DNA of 64,000 bases. Origin: Nonomuraea rubra (lineage in GTDB: Bacteria; Actinomycetota; Actinomycetes; Streptosporangiales; Streptosporangiaceae). Below, one piece after another: positions 41,211-49,335 of this stretch (its first letter is position 1; every line of letters begins with the position of its first letter). The stretch covers positions 11,267,001 through 11,331,000 of the forward strand of contig NZ_JACHMI010000001.1 of the NCBI RefSeq assembly GCF_014207985.1, written 5' to 3'. Made by a program: the position numbers and the translations under genes. The notes beneath the pieces were generated by a model that ran no database searches, had not been told where the DNA came from, and saw nothing but the letters and a program-made list of their open reading frames with translations.

Positions 41211-42983
41211 ATGGGGAAACGTCTGGAAGCCGAGCCTCCGTTCAGGGCCAGGCTCACGGTGGACGCCGGTGGGCGCGTGCTCACCGGCGCCGGCGCCTTC
41301 TTCACGGACAACCAGGCCCTCGTGGACCACGCCAGGCGGGCCGGTGGTGCGGGCACGCTGCGGTACTACTGGCGGGGCGCCGACCGCCACCTCTACCGGG
41401 TGACCGTCGAGAGCCACGACACCGAGCGCGGGCCGCTGACCGGGCTGGAGGCGCAGCGGTGCGAGGCGCCGTGGGGGCTGACGCAGCGGGAGCACGAGGT
41501 GCTGACGTGCGTGGCCGTCGGCATGACGAACCCGGAGACGGCCGCGCGGGTGGGATGCGGGGCCCGTACGGTGGCCACGCATGTCGAGAACGTGCTGGCC
41601 AAGCTGGGCGCGCCGACGCGGGCGGCGGCCGCGGCGCTCGCCACGGCCGGGGAGGCGCTGCTCGCACCGTTCGCCGAGCCCTGCGGGCCGGCCCGCGAGG
41701 AGCCCCGTGAGACAAGACGCCCGCAAGCCGGCGGGGCCGGGCGCATGGAGGCCGGTCTCGGGCGTGCGGTCGTGCCGCGTGGTGAGGTGCGGCGGCGGCC
41801 GATCCGGCTGGGGGCGATCTACCCGCTGGACGGGCCGCGCCGGTTCGACGCGCTGGCCATGCGGCGCGGGGCCGCGATCGCGGTGGAGGAGCTGAACGCC
41901 AAGGGCGGCGTGGCCGGGCGGCGCGTCGACCACCTGGCCATCGAGGTGTCCGGCGACACCGACGCCGAGCTGCTGGCGGCCGTGGACTACCTGCGCTCGC
42001 ACGACGTGGACGCCATCACGCTCGGCAACGTCAGCCCGCGCCACCACCTCGACGCCATCATGCGGGCCGCGGAGTACCGGGCGCCGCTCATGCACTCCAT
42101 GGTCACGCCGTCGATCGCCGAGCACGTTCACGACAATCCCGGCGTGCTCGGCCAGACGTTCCAGGTGTGCGCGACAGAGACCGCCTACATGTCCGGATTT
42201 ATCAGGACGCTGGAGCTGCTGGCGACCTCCGGCCAGTGGCGCCCCGGCAACCGGCGCGTGATGGTGGTGGTGCGGGCCGACGGGTTCGACGCGGGGCAGG
42301 CGCACGACCTCGACGCGCTGGCCTCCGCCCGCGGCTGGGAGCTGGCCGCCGTGGTGCCGGTCCCCGACACGGGCGTGCCCTGGGCCTCCGTCGTGGCGGC
42401 CCTGCAGTCCGGCGACCCCGCCGCCGTGCTGGTCTGCACGTACGTCGAGGACGAGCTCCGGCTGTTCCTGCGCGAGCTGCGCGGGACCGGCTCCCGCTCA
42501 CTCGTCTACACGGTCTGGACGCCCACGATCCCCCGCTTCGAGGAACGCATGGAAGGCCTGGCGGAGGGCCTGCTGTGGGCCACCGTCATCGGCACGTACG
42601 GCGACCCGGTGAGCGCCAGGTTCATGGACCGCTACCGGCGGGCGTACGGGGACGAGCCGGGCAGCGGCAGCGCGGCCATCCACTACGACATGATCCACCT
42701 GCTGGCCGGAGCCTGGGCCACGGTGGGACGGCCGTGGGACTTCGGCGCGACGGTGCGCTCGCTGCGGGAGACCGTGCACCGGGGCGCCGCCGGGCCGTAC
42801 TACTTCGGCGGGCGAGGGCAGCGGGCGCTCGCCTACCCCGACGACACGTTCGACGCCTCGCTCGCCCACGCCCATCTCGTCCACCAGGTGCAGGACGGCA
42901 GGAGCCGGGTCATCTCACCCGTCGAGCTGGCCCGGCACCGCTTCCGTCCGGTGTTCGCCCAGCCAGGAGGGCATGCCGGGTGA
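41211..42983 (+). CDS. one-component regulator: LuxR-type HTH fused to a periplasmic-binding-protein (type 1) domain
   Basis: This 590-residue protein lacks a signal peptide and membrane segment, so it is cytoplasmic. Residues 10-80 form an unrecognised small domain (FRARLTVDAGGRVLTGAGAF). Residues 89-146 are a LuxR/GerE helix-turn-helix (LTQREHEVLTCVAVGMTN, ETAARVGCGARTVATHVENV). After a linker, about 198-575 form a Peripla_BP_6-like domain as in branched-chain amino acid or amide receptors (IRLGAIYPLDGPRRFDALAM, AIAVEELNAKGGVAGRRV). The ligand domain presumably switches the DNA-binding domain. It lies 26 bp after the benzaldehyde dehydrogenase and overlaps the convergent SDR by 69 bp, so it could control either operon. 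Confidence 0.8.
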   Translation: MGKRLEAEPPFRARLTVDAGGRVLTGAGAFFTDNQALVDHARRAGGAGTLRYYWRGADRHLYRVTVESHDTERGPLTGLEAQRCEAPWGLTQREHEVLTCVAVGMTNPETAARVGCGARTVATHVENVLAKLGAPTRAAAAALATAGEALLAPFAEPCGPAREEPRETRRPQAGGAGRMEAGLGRAVVPRGEVRRRPIRLGAIYPLDGPRRFDALAMRRGAAIAVEELNAKGGVAGRRVDHLAIEVSGDTDAELLAAVDYLRSHDVDAITLGNVSPRHHLDAIMRAAEYRAPLMHSMVTPSIAEHVHDNPGVLGQTFQVCATETAYMSGFIRTLELLATSGQWRPGNRRVMVVVRADGFDAGQAHDLDALASARGWELAAVVPVPDTGVPWASVVAALQSGDPAAVLVCTYVEDELRLFLRELRGTGSRSLVYTVWTPTIPRFEERMEGLAEGLLWATVIGTYGDPVSARFMDRYRRAYGDEPGSGSAAIHYDMIHLLAGAWATVGRPWDFGATVRSLRETVHRGAAGPYYFGGRGQRALAYPDDTFDASLAHAHLVHQVQDGRSRVISPVELARHRFRPVFAQPGGHAG

Positions 42984-43757
42984 GCCGAGGCCGGCGCCGC
43001 CGTCCGCCGCCAGCACGTGACCGTTGACCCAGGCGGAGTCGGGAGAGCAGAGCCACAGCAGGCTGGGCACGATGTCGGCGGGCGTGGCCACCCTGCCCGC
43101 CGGGCTCGCCGCCCGCACGGCCTCGACGTACGCGGCGGGGACGGGGTTCAGCGGCGATCCGACGTCCACGAAGCCGGGCGCGACGGCGTTGACGCGCACG
43201 CCCAGCGGGCCCAGCTCCAGCGCGAGTCCTCTGGTCACCGCCTCCAGGGCCGCCTTGGAGGCCGCGTAGACGGTGGTGCCGGGGCGCGGGCGCAGGGCGC
43301 CGCCCGTGCTGGTGAGGACGACGGTGGCGGGGCGGCGGTGCCGTACGCAGAGGTCGGCCAGCGCCGTCGCGGCCATCAGCGCCGAGCGCGTGTTGACCGC
43401 CATCACCGTGTCGAACAGCTCTTCCGTCGTCTCCAGCGCGCGCCGTGCCGGGAACAGTCCGGCCACGTGCAGGAGTGCGTCCAGCGGCCCGTACGACTCC
43501 CACGCCCGCGTCACCGCCGCCCGCGCCGCGCCCGGCTCCGCCAGATCGGCCACCACATCGACCTGCGGCTGTGAACGCGCCGAATCCGCCCGCCCCTGTG
43601 ACCGCGGCGGGTCCACCCGCGCCTGTGAACGCGGCGAGTTCGCCCGCGCCTGTGTACGCGGCGAGTCCACTGTCACCACCTCGTGGCCCGCCGCCGACAG
43701 TGCGGCGCAGGTGGCGCGGCCGAGGCCGCCGGTGGCGCCCATGACCAGCGCCCGCAT
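42915..43757 (-). CDS. SDR-family oxidoreductase with repeat insertion
   Basis: This 280-residue short-chain dehydrogenase has GATGGLG (7-13), the NNAG-equivalent HVAG, catalytic Ser150, Tyr164 and Lys168 (YAASK), and C-terminal NGHVLAADGG. Four 9-residue repeats (SPRTQARAN and variants, residues 32-67) are inserted between the second strand and DVVADL, where the cofactor ribose is normally recognised. The ATG overlaps the stop of the deacetylase-like gene. It is the last gene of the five-gene operon and overlaps the convergent regulator gene by 69 bp. The substrate is unknown; oxidation or reduction of an alcohol or keto intermediate is likely. Confidence 0.85.
   Translation of the reverse strand: MRALVMGATGGLGRATCAALSAAGHEVVTVDSPRTQARANSPRSQARVDPPRSQGRADSARSQPQVDVVADLAEPGAARAAVTRAWESYGPLDALLHVAGLFPARRALETTEELFDTVMAVNTRSALMAATALADLCVRHRRPATVVLTSTGGALRPRPGTTVYAASKAALEAVTRGLALELGPLGVRVNAVAPGFVDVGSPLNPVPAAYVEAVRAASPAGRVATPADIVPSLLWLCSPDSAWVNGHVLAADGGAGLGSPGMPSWLGEHRTEAVPGQLDG
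43557..43664. repeat. 27-bp coding minisatellite in the SDR gene
   Basis: Four units of 27 bp encode SPRTQARAN, SPRSQARVD, PPRSQGRAD and SARSQPQVD. The unit is a multiple of three, so unit gain or loss leaves the reading frame intact. Confidence 0.85.
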
Positions 43758-44587
43758 CAGGCCGCCCGGAACGCCCGCGCCACGTCCGCGCAGGTGCGGA
43801 AGTCCAGCGGCCGCTGCAGGCAGGCGTCGAGGAAGCGTTCGAGCCCCAGCATGCGGTGCCCGCGCCCGATGACCTGCGGGTGGAAGGTCAGCACGCACAC
43901 CCCGCCCGGCACGTCCCGCAGCATGTAGTCGACGTCGTCGAGGAAGTTGCGGAACACCCCCGCGGGCTCCCGCAGGCCCGGCAGGACGGCGGTGTCCATC
44001 CGCAGGTACTCGAACTGCGGGTAGTCGTCCAGCGTCCACGACACCGGCAGCTCGACCAGCGTGGTGGGCTCGCCGAACCGGTACGGCCCGTCCGGGTCGG
44101 CCACGTCGCCGCGCCTGGCGTAGTAGGGCGTGTAGTCGGTGGCCATGAGGCTGGAGTCGTACTCGCAGCCCAGCTCCAGCAGCACGTCCACGGTCGAAGG
44201 GGTGAAGTCCCAGCTCGGCGTGCGGTTCCCGACGGGCTCGTACCCGGTGACCTTGACGATCGACTCGCGCGCCCGCACGGCCGCCGCCAGCTCTCCGGCC
44301 CGGTCGAGCTTGGAGACCGGCTCGTGCACGTACCCGTGCAGCGCGATCTCGTGCCCCGCCTCCGCGATGGCGGCGCACTCGGCGGGATAGGTGTCCACGG
44401 TGTGCCCGGGAACGAAGAACGTGGCGGTGATGCCGCGCTCCCGCAACAGCTTCAGGATCCGCGGCATCGCGTGCGCCCCGAACTCGCCCCGGGACACCGG
44501 CCCAGGCGAGGCCATGCCCCGCGCGAGCCAGAGCGAGATCGCGTCGAAGTCGAACGTGAGGCAGATCGTCGAACGGTCGTCAGGCAT
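43757..44587 (-). CDS. NodB/PuuE-type polysaccharide deacetylase family protein (possible imidase)
   Basis: This 276-residue cytoplasmic protein has no signal peptide. It carries the NodB metal motifs LTFDFDA (Asp13, Asp15) and HGYVHEP (His84, His88), with RTPSWDFTPSTVDVL and VCVLTFHPQVIGRG. It is closest in style to the PuuE/HpPgdA branch, whose members include allantoinase-like and cyclic-imide hydrolases rather than glycan deacetylases. Between a C45 hydrolase gene and an SDR gene, a role opening a cyclic amide or removing an acyl group from a small molecule is more likely than wall modification. Its start overlaps the C45 gene by 8 bp. Confidence 0.8.
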   Translation of the reverse strand: MPDDRSTICLTFDFDAISLWLARGMASPGPVSRGEFGAHAMPRILKLLRERGITATFFVPGHTVDTYPAECAAIAEAGHEIALHGYVHEPVSKLDRAGELAAAVRARESIVKVTGYEPVGNRTPSWDFTPSTVDVLLELGCEYDSSLMATDYTPYYARRGDVADPDGPYRFGEPTTLVELPVSWTLDDYPQFEYLRMDTAVLPGLREPAGVFRNFLDDVDYMLRDVPGGVCVLTFHPQVIGRGHRMLGLERFLDACLQRPLDFRTCADVARAFRAA

Positions 44588-45710
44588 GGTCCTCCTCGAT
44601 GGGGAAGCAGATCTCGGGTCCGGCGCCGGGCGTGAACAGGTCGTCCAGCCGCCACCTCTCGTACGGGCGCTCGCAGGGCGGGTGCTCGGCGATGGACAGC
44701 TCGCGGGCGTCCAGATCCATCACCACGGAGTAGACGGACGCGATCTCCTCGCCCTTGCCGGCGTCGGGGTCCACGTGGCGGCAGATGCTGTCGGGGTAGG
44801 AGTAGTGGTCGCGCAGCGCGGCGACGACGTCCTCCGGCTCCAGGGTCCTGGCCGCGGCGGCGTCCTCCAGCAGGTGCCTGGCCCTGGCGGGCCGCAGCAG
44901 GGTCAGCGCCGAGGTGGCGGCCTTCCTGTCCACCAGCGGGAGCGGGGCCTGGAAGTGGTTGGAGTGCGTGATCAGGCCGTTCTGCGGGAGGAGCGTGCCG
45001 AAGACGTCCGGCGCCACCTCCAGGTCGATGGCCTCGCCGCCGGCGTCGGCGATGAGCAGGTTGCCGGAGGAGATGCGCACCACGTCCAGTGCCTTGCGGT
45101 GCGCCTGGCTCATCGTCCGCGACTGCAGGACGCCGCGCAGCAGGTAGTGGTACGGCACCCCGGCCCCGCCGGTGTCGCGGTCGGAGACCAGGAGGTTCGC
45201 GCAGACGCCCAGGCCGGCCGAGTTGAGCCCCGACTTGGCCAGCATGCCCGCCTCGGCCAGCGTGAGCACCGTGAAGCCCGTGGTGTCCCTGGTCGCCAGC
45301 AGGAACGTGACCGGGCCCTGCTCGGGGTGCCAGTCCCAGTTCTGCGCGAGCAGGGTGTGGCCCTGCCTGGTGTGCTTGGGGAGCACGGCCACCGAGGTGC
45401 AGCCCTCGTCGCGGTAGCCGGTGCCGTACAACATCTCGGTGCGGGCGTTCAGGGCGGTGATGTGCTCGATGGGCTGGCCGGCGCCCGCCGCCAGGCCCTC
45501 CAGCATGGCGGCGATGCGGGCGTCGTACCGTCTGGCCACGTCGAGGTAGACGGCGCCCCAGCGGGACACGTCCGCCGCGGAGAGGCCGGCGTCGTCGCGG
45601 AAGCGCCGCAGGTAGGTCTGCACGCTCCGCTCGACCAGCTCGCTCGTGCGGCGGCCCAGCTCGGCGCCCATCTCCTCGTACGTGCCCTCGACCGCGATCA
45701 GCTTCGTCAT
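44580..45710 (-). CDS. C45-family Ntn-hydrolase (acyl-CoA:6-APA acyltransferase-like)
   Basis: This 376-residue protein of the peptidase C45 / linear-amide hydrolase family matures by self-cleavage before a nucleophilic Cys, here most likely Cys104 in EGCTSVAV. It keeps ALNARTEM before the cleavage site and LLAQNWDWHP, LAEAGMLAKSGLNSAGLGVC and ITHSNHF after it. Penicillium isopenicillin-N acyltransferase is the best known member; bacterial ones hydrolyse or transfer acyl groups of amides. No signal peptide is present. It lies between the MHS transporter and deacetylase-like genes, suggesting it cleaves an imported N-acyl compound. Confidence 0.85.
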   Translation of the reverse strand: MTKLIAVEGTYEEMGAELGRRTSELVERSVQTYLRRFRDDAGLSAADVSRWGAVYLDVARRYDARIAAMLEGLAAGAGQPIEHITALNARTEMLYGTGYRDEGCTSVAVLPKHTRQGHTLLAQNWDWHPEQGPVTFLLATRDTTGFTVLTLAEAGMLAKSGLNSAGLGVCANLLVSDRDTGGAGVPYHYLLRGVLQSRTMSQAHRKALDVVRISSGNLLIADAGGEAIDLEVAPDVFGTLLPQNGLITHSNHFQAPLPLVDRKAATSALTLLRPARARHLLEDAAAARTLEPEDVVAALRDHYSYPDSICRHVDPDAGKGEEIASVYSVVMDLDARELSIAEHPPCERPYERWRLDDLFTPGAGPEICFPIEEDHA

Positions 45711-45720
45711 GATGATCTCC

Positions 45721-47025
45721 TCAGTGGAGGCGCCGGTGGGCGCTCTCCCTCATGCCGGCCACGACCGCGAGCGTGACCGCCGCCGACACGATCGGCAGCA
45801 GGGCCGTCGCCATGCCCGAGCCGGTGAGCTGGACCAGCCCGGTCGCCACGAACGGCGCCGTGCCGCCGAAGGCCATGACCGCGAAGTTGTATCCGATGGA
45901 CATCGTCGAATACCGCAGCTTCGTCGGGAAGAGCTCCGACAGCGCCGCCGGGCCGGGGCCCGAGAACATCGCCAGGATCACCCCGATCGCGATCTGCCCC
46001 GCGTACACGCCGAACACCCCGCCGTTCTGGATGAGCGCCATGACGGGCCAGCTCAGCACCAGGAAGCCGGCCGCGGCGGCGATCAGCAGCGGCTTGCGGC
46101 CGATCCGGTCCGACAGCGCGCCGAACGCCGCGATGCACAGGGTCAGCGTCACCAGGCCGACGAGGTTCGAGACGCGGGCCACGCCCGCGTCCACGCCTGC
46201 CACGTCGGTGAGCCAGGTGGGCAGGTAGGTGAGGAAGAAGAAGTACGCGACGGTCCACAACATCGTGAACCCGAAGCCGCGGGCGATGCCGCCGAACTGC
46301 GTGCGCAGGCCCTCGCGCAGCGGGCTCTTCGCGGTCTCGCCCCTGGCCTGCTCCTCGGCGAACGCCGGCGTCTCGGCCAGGCCGTACCTGAGCCAGAGCG
46401 CCGCCACGGCCGTGAGCGCCGACAGCAGGAACGGCACCCGCCAGGCCCACTCGATGACCTGCTGCTCGGTGAAGATCGTGCTGTTCAGCGCCACGACCCC
46501 GGACGCCAGCAGGAACCCGGCCGCCGTCGAGACCTGGTTGAAGCTGCCGAAGAAGCCGCGCCTGCGCTCAGGGGCGTACTCGACCAGGAACGCCGCCGAC
46601 CCCGCCCACTCGCCCGCCACCGAGAAGCCCTGCACCATGCGCAGCACCACCAGCAGCAGCGGGGCCAGCACGCCGATGCTCTCGTACGTCGGCAGCAGGC
46701 CTATCAGCGTGGTGGCCGCGCCCATCATCAGCACGCTGACGACCAGCGCGATCCTGCGGCCGAACTTGTCACCGACGTGCCCGAACGTGATCGCGCCGAG
46801 CGGGCGCATCAGGAAGCCGACGGCGAAGACGGCGAAGGTGTAGAGGGTGCCGGCCAGGCCGTCCGACTCGGGGAAGAACAGTTTGCCCAGGGTGGCGGCC
46901 GTGTAGGCGTACACCAGGTTGTCGTAGTTCTCCATGACGTTGCCGAAGCTGCCCGCGACGACGGCGCGCAGGTTCGAGGTGGCGGAGGTGGGTGGTGGGG
47001 TGGTCGTGGTGTTGTCGCTGGTCAT
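45721..47025 (-). CDS. MHS-family MFS transporter (metabolite:H+ symporter)
   Basis: This 434-residue transporter has twelve predicted membrane helices. After a Thr/Pro-rich tail come AVVAGSFGNVMENYDNLVYAY, the loop 2-3 motif GHVGDKFGRR, the helix 5 segment VQGFSVAGEWAGSAAFLVEYAP and the second-half motif GALSDRIGRKP. MHS proteins import proline/betaine, alpha-ketoglutarate, shikimate, dicarboxylates or small aromatic acids with protons. It is second in the operon, after an SDR and before the C45 hydrolase, so it probably brings in the operon's substrate. Confidence 0.88.
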   Translation of the reverse strand: MTSDNTTTTPPPTSATSNLRAVVAGSFGNVMENYDNLVYAYTAATLGKLFFPESDGLAGTLYTFAVFAVGFLMRPLGAITFGHVGDKFGRRIALVVSVLMMGAATTLIGLLPTYESIGVLAPLLLVVLRMVQGFSVAGEWAGSAAFLVEYAPERRRGFFGSFNQVSTAAGFLLASGVVALNSTIFTEQQVIEWAWRVPFLLSALTAVAALWLRYGLAETPAFAEEQARGETAKSPLREGLRTQFGGIARGFGFTMLWTVAYFFFLTYLPTWLTDVAGVDAGVARVSNLVGLVTLTLCIAAFGALSDRIGRKPLLIAAAAGFLVLSWPVMALIQNGGVFGVYAGQIAIGVILAMFSGPGPAALSELFPTKLRYSTMSIGYNFAVMAFGGTAPFVATGLVQLTGSGMATALLPIVSAAVTLAVVAGMRESAHRRLH

Positions 47026-47053
47026 CGCGACCTCTCACTTCATGGGGGGATTT

Positions 47054-48121
47054 TCAGGACGCGGTGTATCCGCCGTCCACGGGCAGCAGGACGCCCGTCA
47101 CGAACGACGCCTGCGGGGAGGCCAGGTAGCAGACGGCCGCGGCCACGTCGGCCGGGTCGCCCGGGCGGGCCATGGGGGCCCGCTCGATGCGGGGGCGGAG
47201 TTGCTCGGCGGGCAGGTCCTGGAGGAGCGGGGTGACGAAGACGCCCGGCAGGACGGCGTTGACGCGGATGCCCCTGGGGGCGAGCTCCACCGCGGCCGTT
47301 CTGGTCAGCATGTGCAGGCCGGCCTTGCTGACCTGGTAGGCGACCGAGGACGGGGGTGCGGGGGGTGGCGGGGGTGGGAGGTGGCCGTAGATCGAGCCGA
47401 TGTTGACGACGCTGGCGCGTGGGCTGGTGGTCAGGTCTTCGATGAACGTGCGGATGCCCGCCCAGGGGGCCCACAGGTTGGTGCGGAGTATGCGGTCCCA
47501 GTCGTCGTCCGTGGTCGACAGGAGGTCGGCTCGGGTGCTGACTCCGGCGTTGTTGACGAGGAGGTCGAGGCGGCCGTAGGTGGTGCGGACCTTGGTGGCC
47601 AGGTCCTGCCAGGAGTGGGGGTCGCGGACGTCCAAGGGGTGGAAGCAGGTGCGGCCGGAGGGTTGTCCGCTCTCGCGATCCCGGAAACCGCCACCGGCAT
47701 CGTCACGCGCACCGCCACCCGCATCCTCACGCGCACCGCCACCCGCATCCTCACGCGCGCCGCCATCCGCGCTACCACGCGCGCCGCCACCACCTGCGCC
47801 GCCATCCGCGCTACCAGGCGCGTCGCCACGATCTGCACCGCCACGCGCGTGGCCACCGCCCGCGCCGCCACTCACACTGTGCTGAGGGTTGTGCCCGCCA
47901 TCGGGGCGGTCACGGCCGCCGGCATCGCCGCGGTCACGCCCGCCGGCATCGCCGCGGTCACGCCCGCCAGCGTCGGCGCGGTCACGCCCGCCTGTGTCGG
48001 CGCGTTCGCGGAGGTCGCCGTAGACGACGTTCGCGCCGTGGGACGCCAGGCCGTCCACGATGGCGGCGCCGAGCCCGGAGGCACCGCCGGTGACGACGGC
48101 GACCAGCCCGTCCAGCTCCAT
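47054..48121 (-). CDS. SDR-family oxidoreductase with a ~110-residue repeat insertion
   Basis: This 355-residue short-chain dehydrogenase is about 100 residues longer than usual. It has TGGASGLG (11-18), NNAG (190-193), Ser243, Tyr262 and Lys266 (YQVSK) and a C-terminal PVDGGY. Residues 41-150 are low-complexity Gly/Arg/Asp/Ala repeats (units GRDRGDAG and GGAREDAG) lying between the second strand and FHPLDV. A proline run at 249-254 also lengthens the Ser-Tyr spacing. GAGGAGG sits before the ATG at 48121. It is the first gene of the five-gene operon, and despite the insertions the catalytic residues are intact. Confidence 0.85.
   Translation of the reverse strand: MELDGLVAVVTGGASGLGAAIVDGLASHGANVVYGDLRERADTGGRDRADAGGRDRGDAGGRDRGDAGGRDRPDGGHNPQHSVSGGAGGGHARGGADRGDAPGSADGGAGGGGARGSADGGAREDAGGGAREDAGGGARDDAGGGFRDRESGQPSGRTCFHPLDVRDPHSWQDLATKVRTTYGRLDLLVNNAGVSTRADLLSTTDDDWDRILRTNLWAPWAGIRTFIEDLTTSPRASVVNIGSIYGHLPPPPPPAPPSSVAYQVSKAGLHMLTRTAAVELAPRGIRVNAVLPGVFVTPLLQDLPAEQLRPRIERAPMARPGDPADVAAAVCYLASPQASFVTGVLLPVDGGYTAS
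47672..48001. repeat. 24-bp coding minisatellite in the first SDR gene
   Basis: Two blocks of 24-bp units separated by degenerate sequence encode repeated GRDRGDAG (about residues 45-76) and GGAREDAG (about 119-150). All are in frame, and the region is more repetitive than anything else in the window. Confidence 0.85.
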
Positions 48122-48221
48122 GGACACCTCCTCAAGAGGGCTGCCCTGCCGCGTTCGCGCTGGCAGAGCCCTTGAGGACCCATCCTGGAGCGACGAGGCC
48201 GCCACGACCTCCGTCAAATGA

Positions 48222-48291
48222 CGGAGGCGGCGGCCCCCGACCATCCCGGCCGTCACCGGAGGCGGCGGCCCCCGACCATCCCGGCCGTCAC
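48222..48291. repeat. 35-bp perfect tandem duplication across the folD stop codon
   Basis: Units at 48222-48256 and 48257-48291 are identical over 35 bp, followed by an 11-bp partial third copy inside folD. The folD stop (48288-48290) lies in the second unit, so one full copy follows the gene. Confidence 0.9.
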
Positions 48292-49139
48292 CGGAGGCGG
48301 CGCTCGGCGGCCTCCACGACGTTGGACAGCAGCAACGCCCGCGTCATCGGCCCGACCCCGCCCGGGTTCGGCGTGAGGTACCCGGCGACCTCCTCCACGT
48401 CCAGCGCCACATCCCCGGCGATCTTGCCGTTCACGCGGGAGACCCCGACGTCGAGCACGGCGGCGCCCGGCTTGACCATGTCCTTGGTGATCAGCTCGGG
48501 CACCCCGGCCGCCGCCACCACGATGTCGGCCCGGCGGACGTGGGCGGCCAGGTCCTGGGTGCCGGTGTGGCAGAGGGTCACGGTGGCGTTCTCGCTGCGG
48601 CGGGTCAGCAGCAGGCCGAGCGAGCGCCCCACCGTGATGCCGCGCCCCACCACGGCGACCTCGGCCCCCTTGATCGGGACGCCGTACTCCTGCAGCAGCA
48701 GCACGATGCCGTGCGGGGTGCAGGGCAGCGGGGCGTCGACCATGTGCACGAGCCGCCCGAGGTTGACCGGGTGCAGGCCGTCGGCGTCCTTGGCCGGGTC
48801 GATGCGCTCCAGCAGCGCCATCGTGTCGAGGTGCTTGGGCAGCGGGAGCTGGACGATGTAGCCGGTGCACGCCGGGGAGGCGTTGAGCTCGTCGATGGCC
48901 GCTTCGACGTCGGCCTGGGAGGCGGTCGCCGGCAGGTCGACGCGGATGGAGGCGATGCCCACCTCCGCGCAGTCGCGGTGCTTGCCCGCGACGTAGATCT
49001 GGCTGCCGGGGTCGTCGCCCACGAGCACGGTGCCCAGGCCGGGGGTGACGCCGCGTTCCTTGAGCGCTGCCACCCGGTTCGTGAGGTCTGCCTTGATCTT
49101 GGCGGCGGTCGCCTTGCCATCGAGTTTCACTGCGCTCAT
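48288..49139 (-). CDS. folD: bifunctional methylenetetrahydrofolate dehydrogenase/cyclohydrolase
   Basis: This 283-residue enzyme interconverts 5,10-methylene-, methenyl- and 10-formyl-tetrahydrofolate with NADP. It has [18 protein letters not shown] with the catalytic Tyr and Lys, [33 protein letters not shown] and the cofactor loop [16 protein letters not shown], ending [17 protein letters not shown] at 49139 begins [10 protein letters not shown], as usual. It feeds one-carbon units to purine synthesis, matching purH/purN in the same window. Its 3' end sits in a 35-bp tandem duplication. Confidence 0.96.
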   Translation of the reverse strand: MSAVKLDGKATAAKIKADLTNRVAALKERGVTPGLGTVLVGDDPGSQIYVAGKHRDCAEVGIASIRVDLPATASQADVEAAIDELNASPACTGYIVQLPLPKHLDTMALLERIDPAKDADGLHPVNLGRLVHMVDAPLPCTPHGIVLLLQEYGVPIKGAEVAVVGRGITVGRSLGLLLTRRSENATVTLCHTGTQDLAAHVRRADIVVAAAGVPELITKDMVKPGAAVLDVGVSRVNGKIAGDVALDVEEVAGYLTPNPGGVGPMTRALLLSNVVEAAERRLR

Positions 49140-49215
49140 GCCGCAATCCTTCCATGCCTCCCCCGTTCCTCCGCACCGGACCACGCCCGCCCTCGCCGTA
49201 CTCCGCCGCGCCCGG

Positions 49216-49255
49216 TTATCCACAGGCCCCAGGCAGTCGATCCGAGTTATCCACA
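49216..49255 (+). promoter_or_regulatory. two perfect DnaA boxes
   Basis: TTATCCACA occurs at 49216-49224 and 49247-49255, both in the same orientation with starts 31 bp apart, between the divergent folD and mannosidase genes. Both match the TTATNCACA consensus exactly. No dnaA, dnaN or AT-rich unwinding element is nearby, so this is not oriC; a DnaA-responsive promoter or titration site is possible. Confidence 0.55.
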
Positions 49256-49264
49256 GCCGCACAC

Positions 49265-49278
49265 TGACATCGTTGTCA
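49265..49278. promoter_or_regulatory. LacI-family-like operator before the alpha-mannosidase
   Basis: TGACATCGTTGTCA differs by one base from the 14-bp palindrome TGACAACGTTGTCA, a motif known for sugar-responsive LacI-family repressors in actinobacteria. It lies about 58 bp upstream of the mannosidase start. No LacI gene is in the window. Confidence 0.5.
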
Positions 49279-49335
49279 TTGATCTTGGAAGGGCTTAGTG
49301 TTACGGGCGCCAGCAACAAGTGCACGGAGGTCCCC

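Noticed and set aside
44580..45710. Beta-lactam biosynthesis cluster suggested by the 6-APA acyltransferase-like protein
   Set aside because: No ACV synthetase, isopenicillin N synthase or related genes adjoin; C45 enzymes are widespread and the neighbours look catabolic.
49216..49255. Two DnaA boxes taken as a replication origin
   Set aside because: Only two boxes, no AT-rich unwinding element, no dnaA, dnaN, parAB or rpmH nearby; flanked by folD and a glycosidase.
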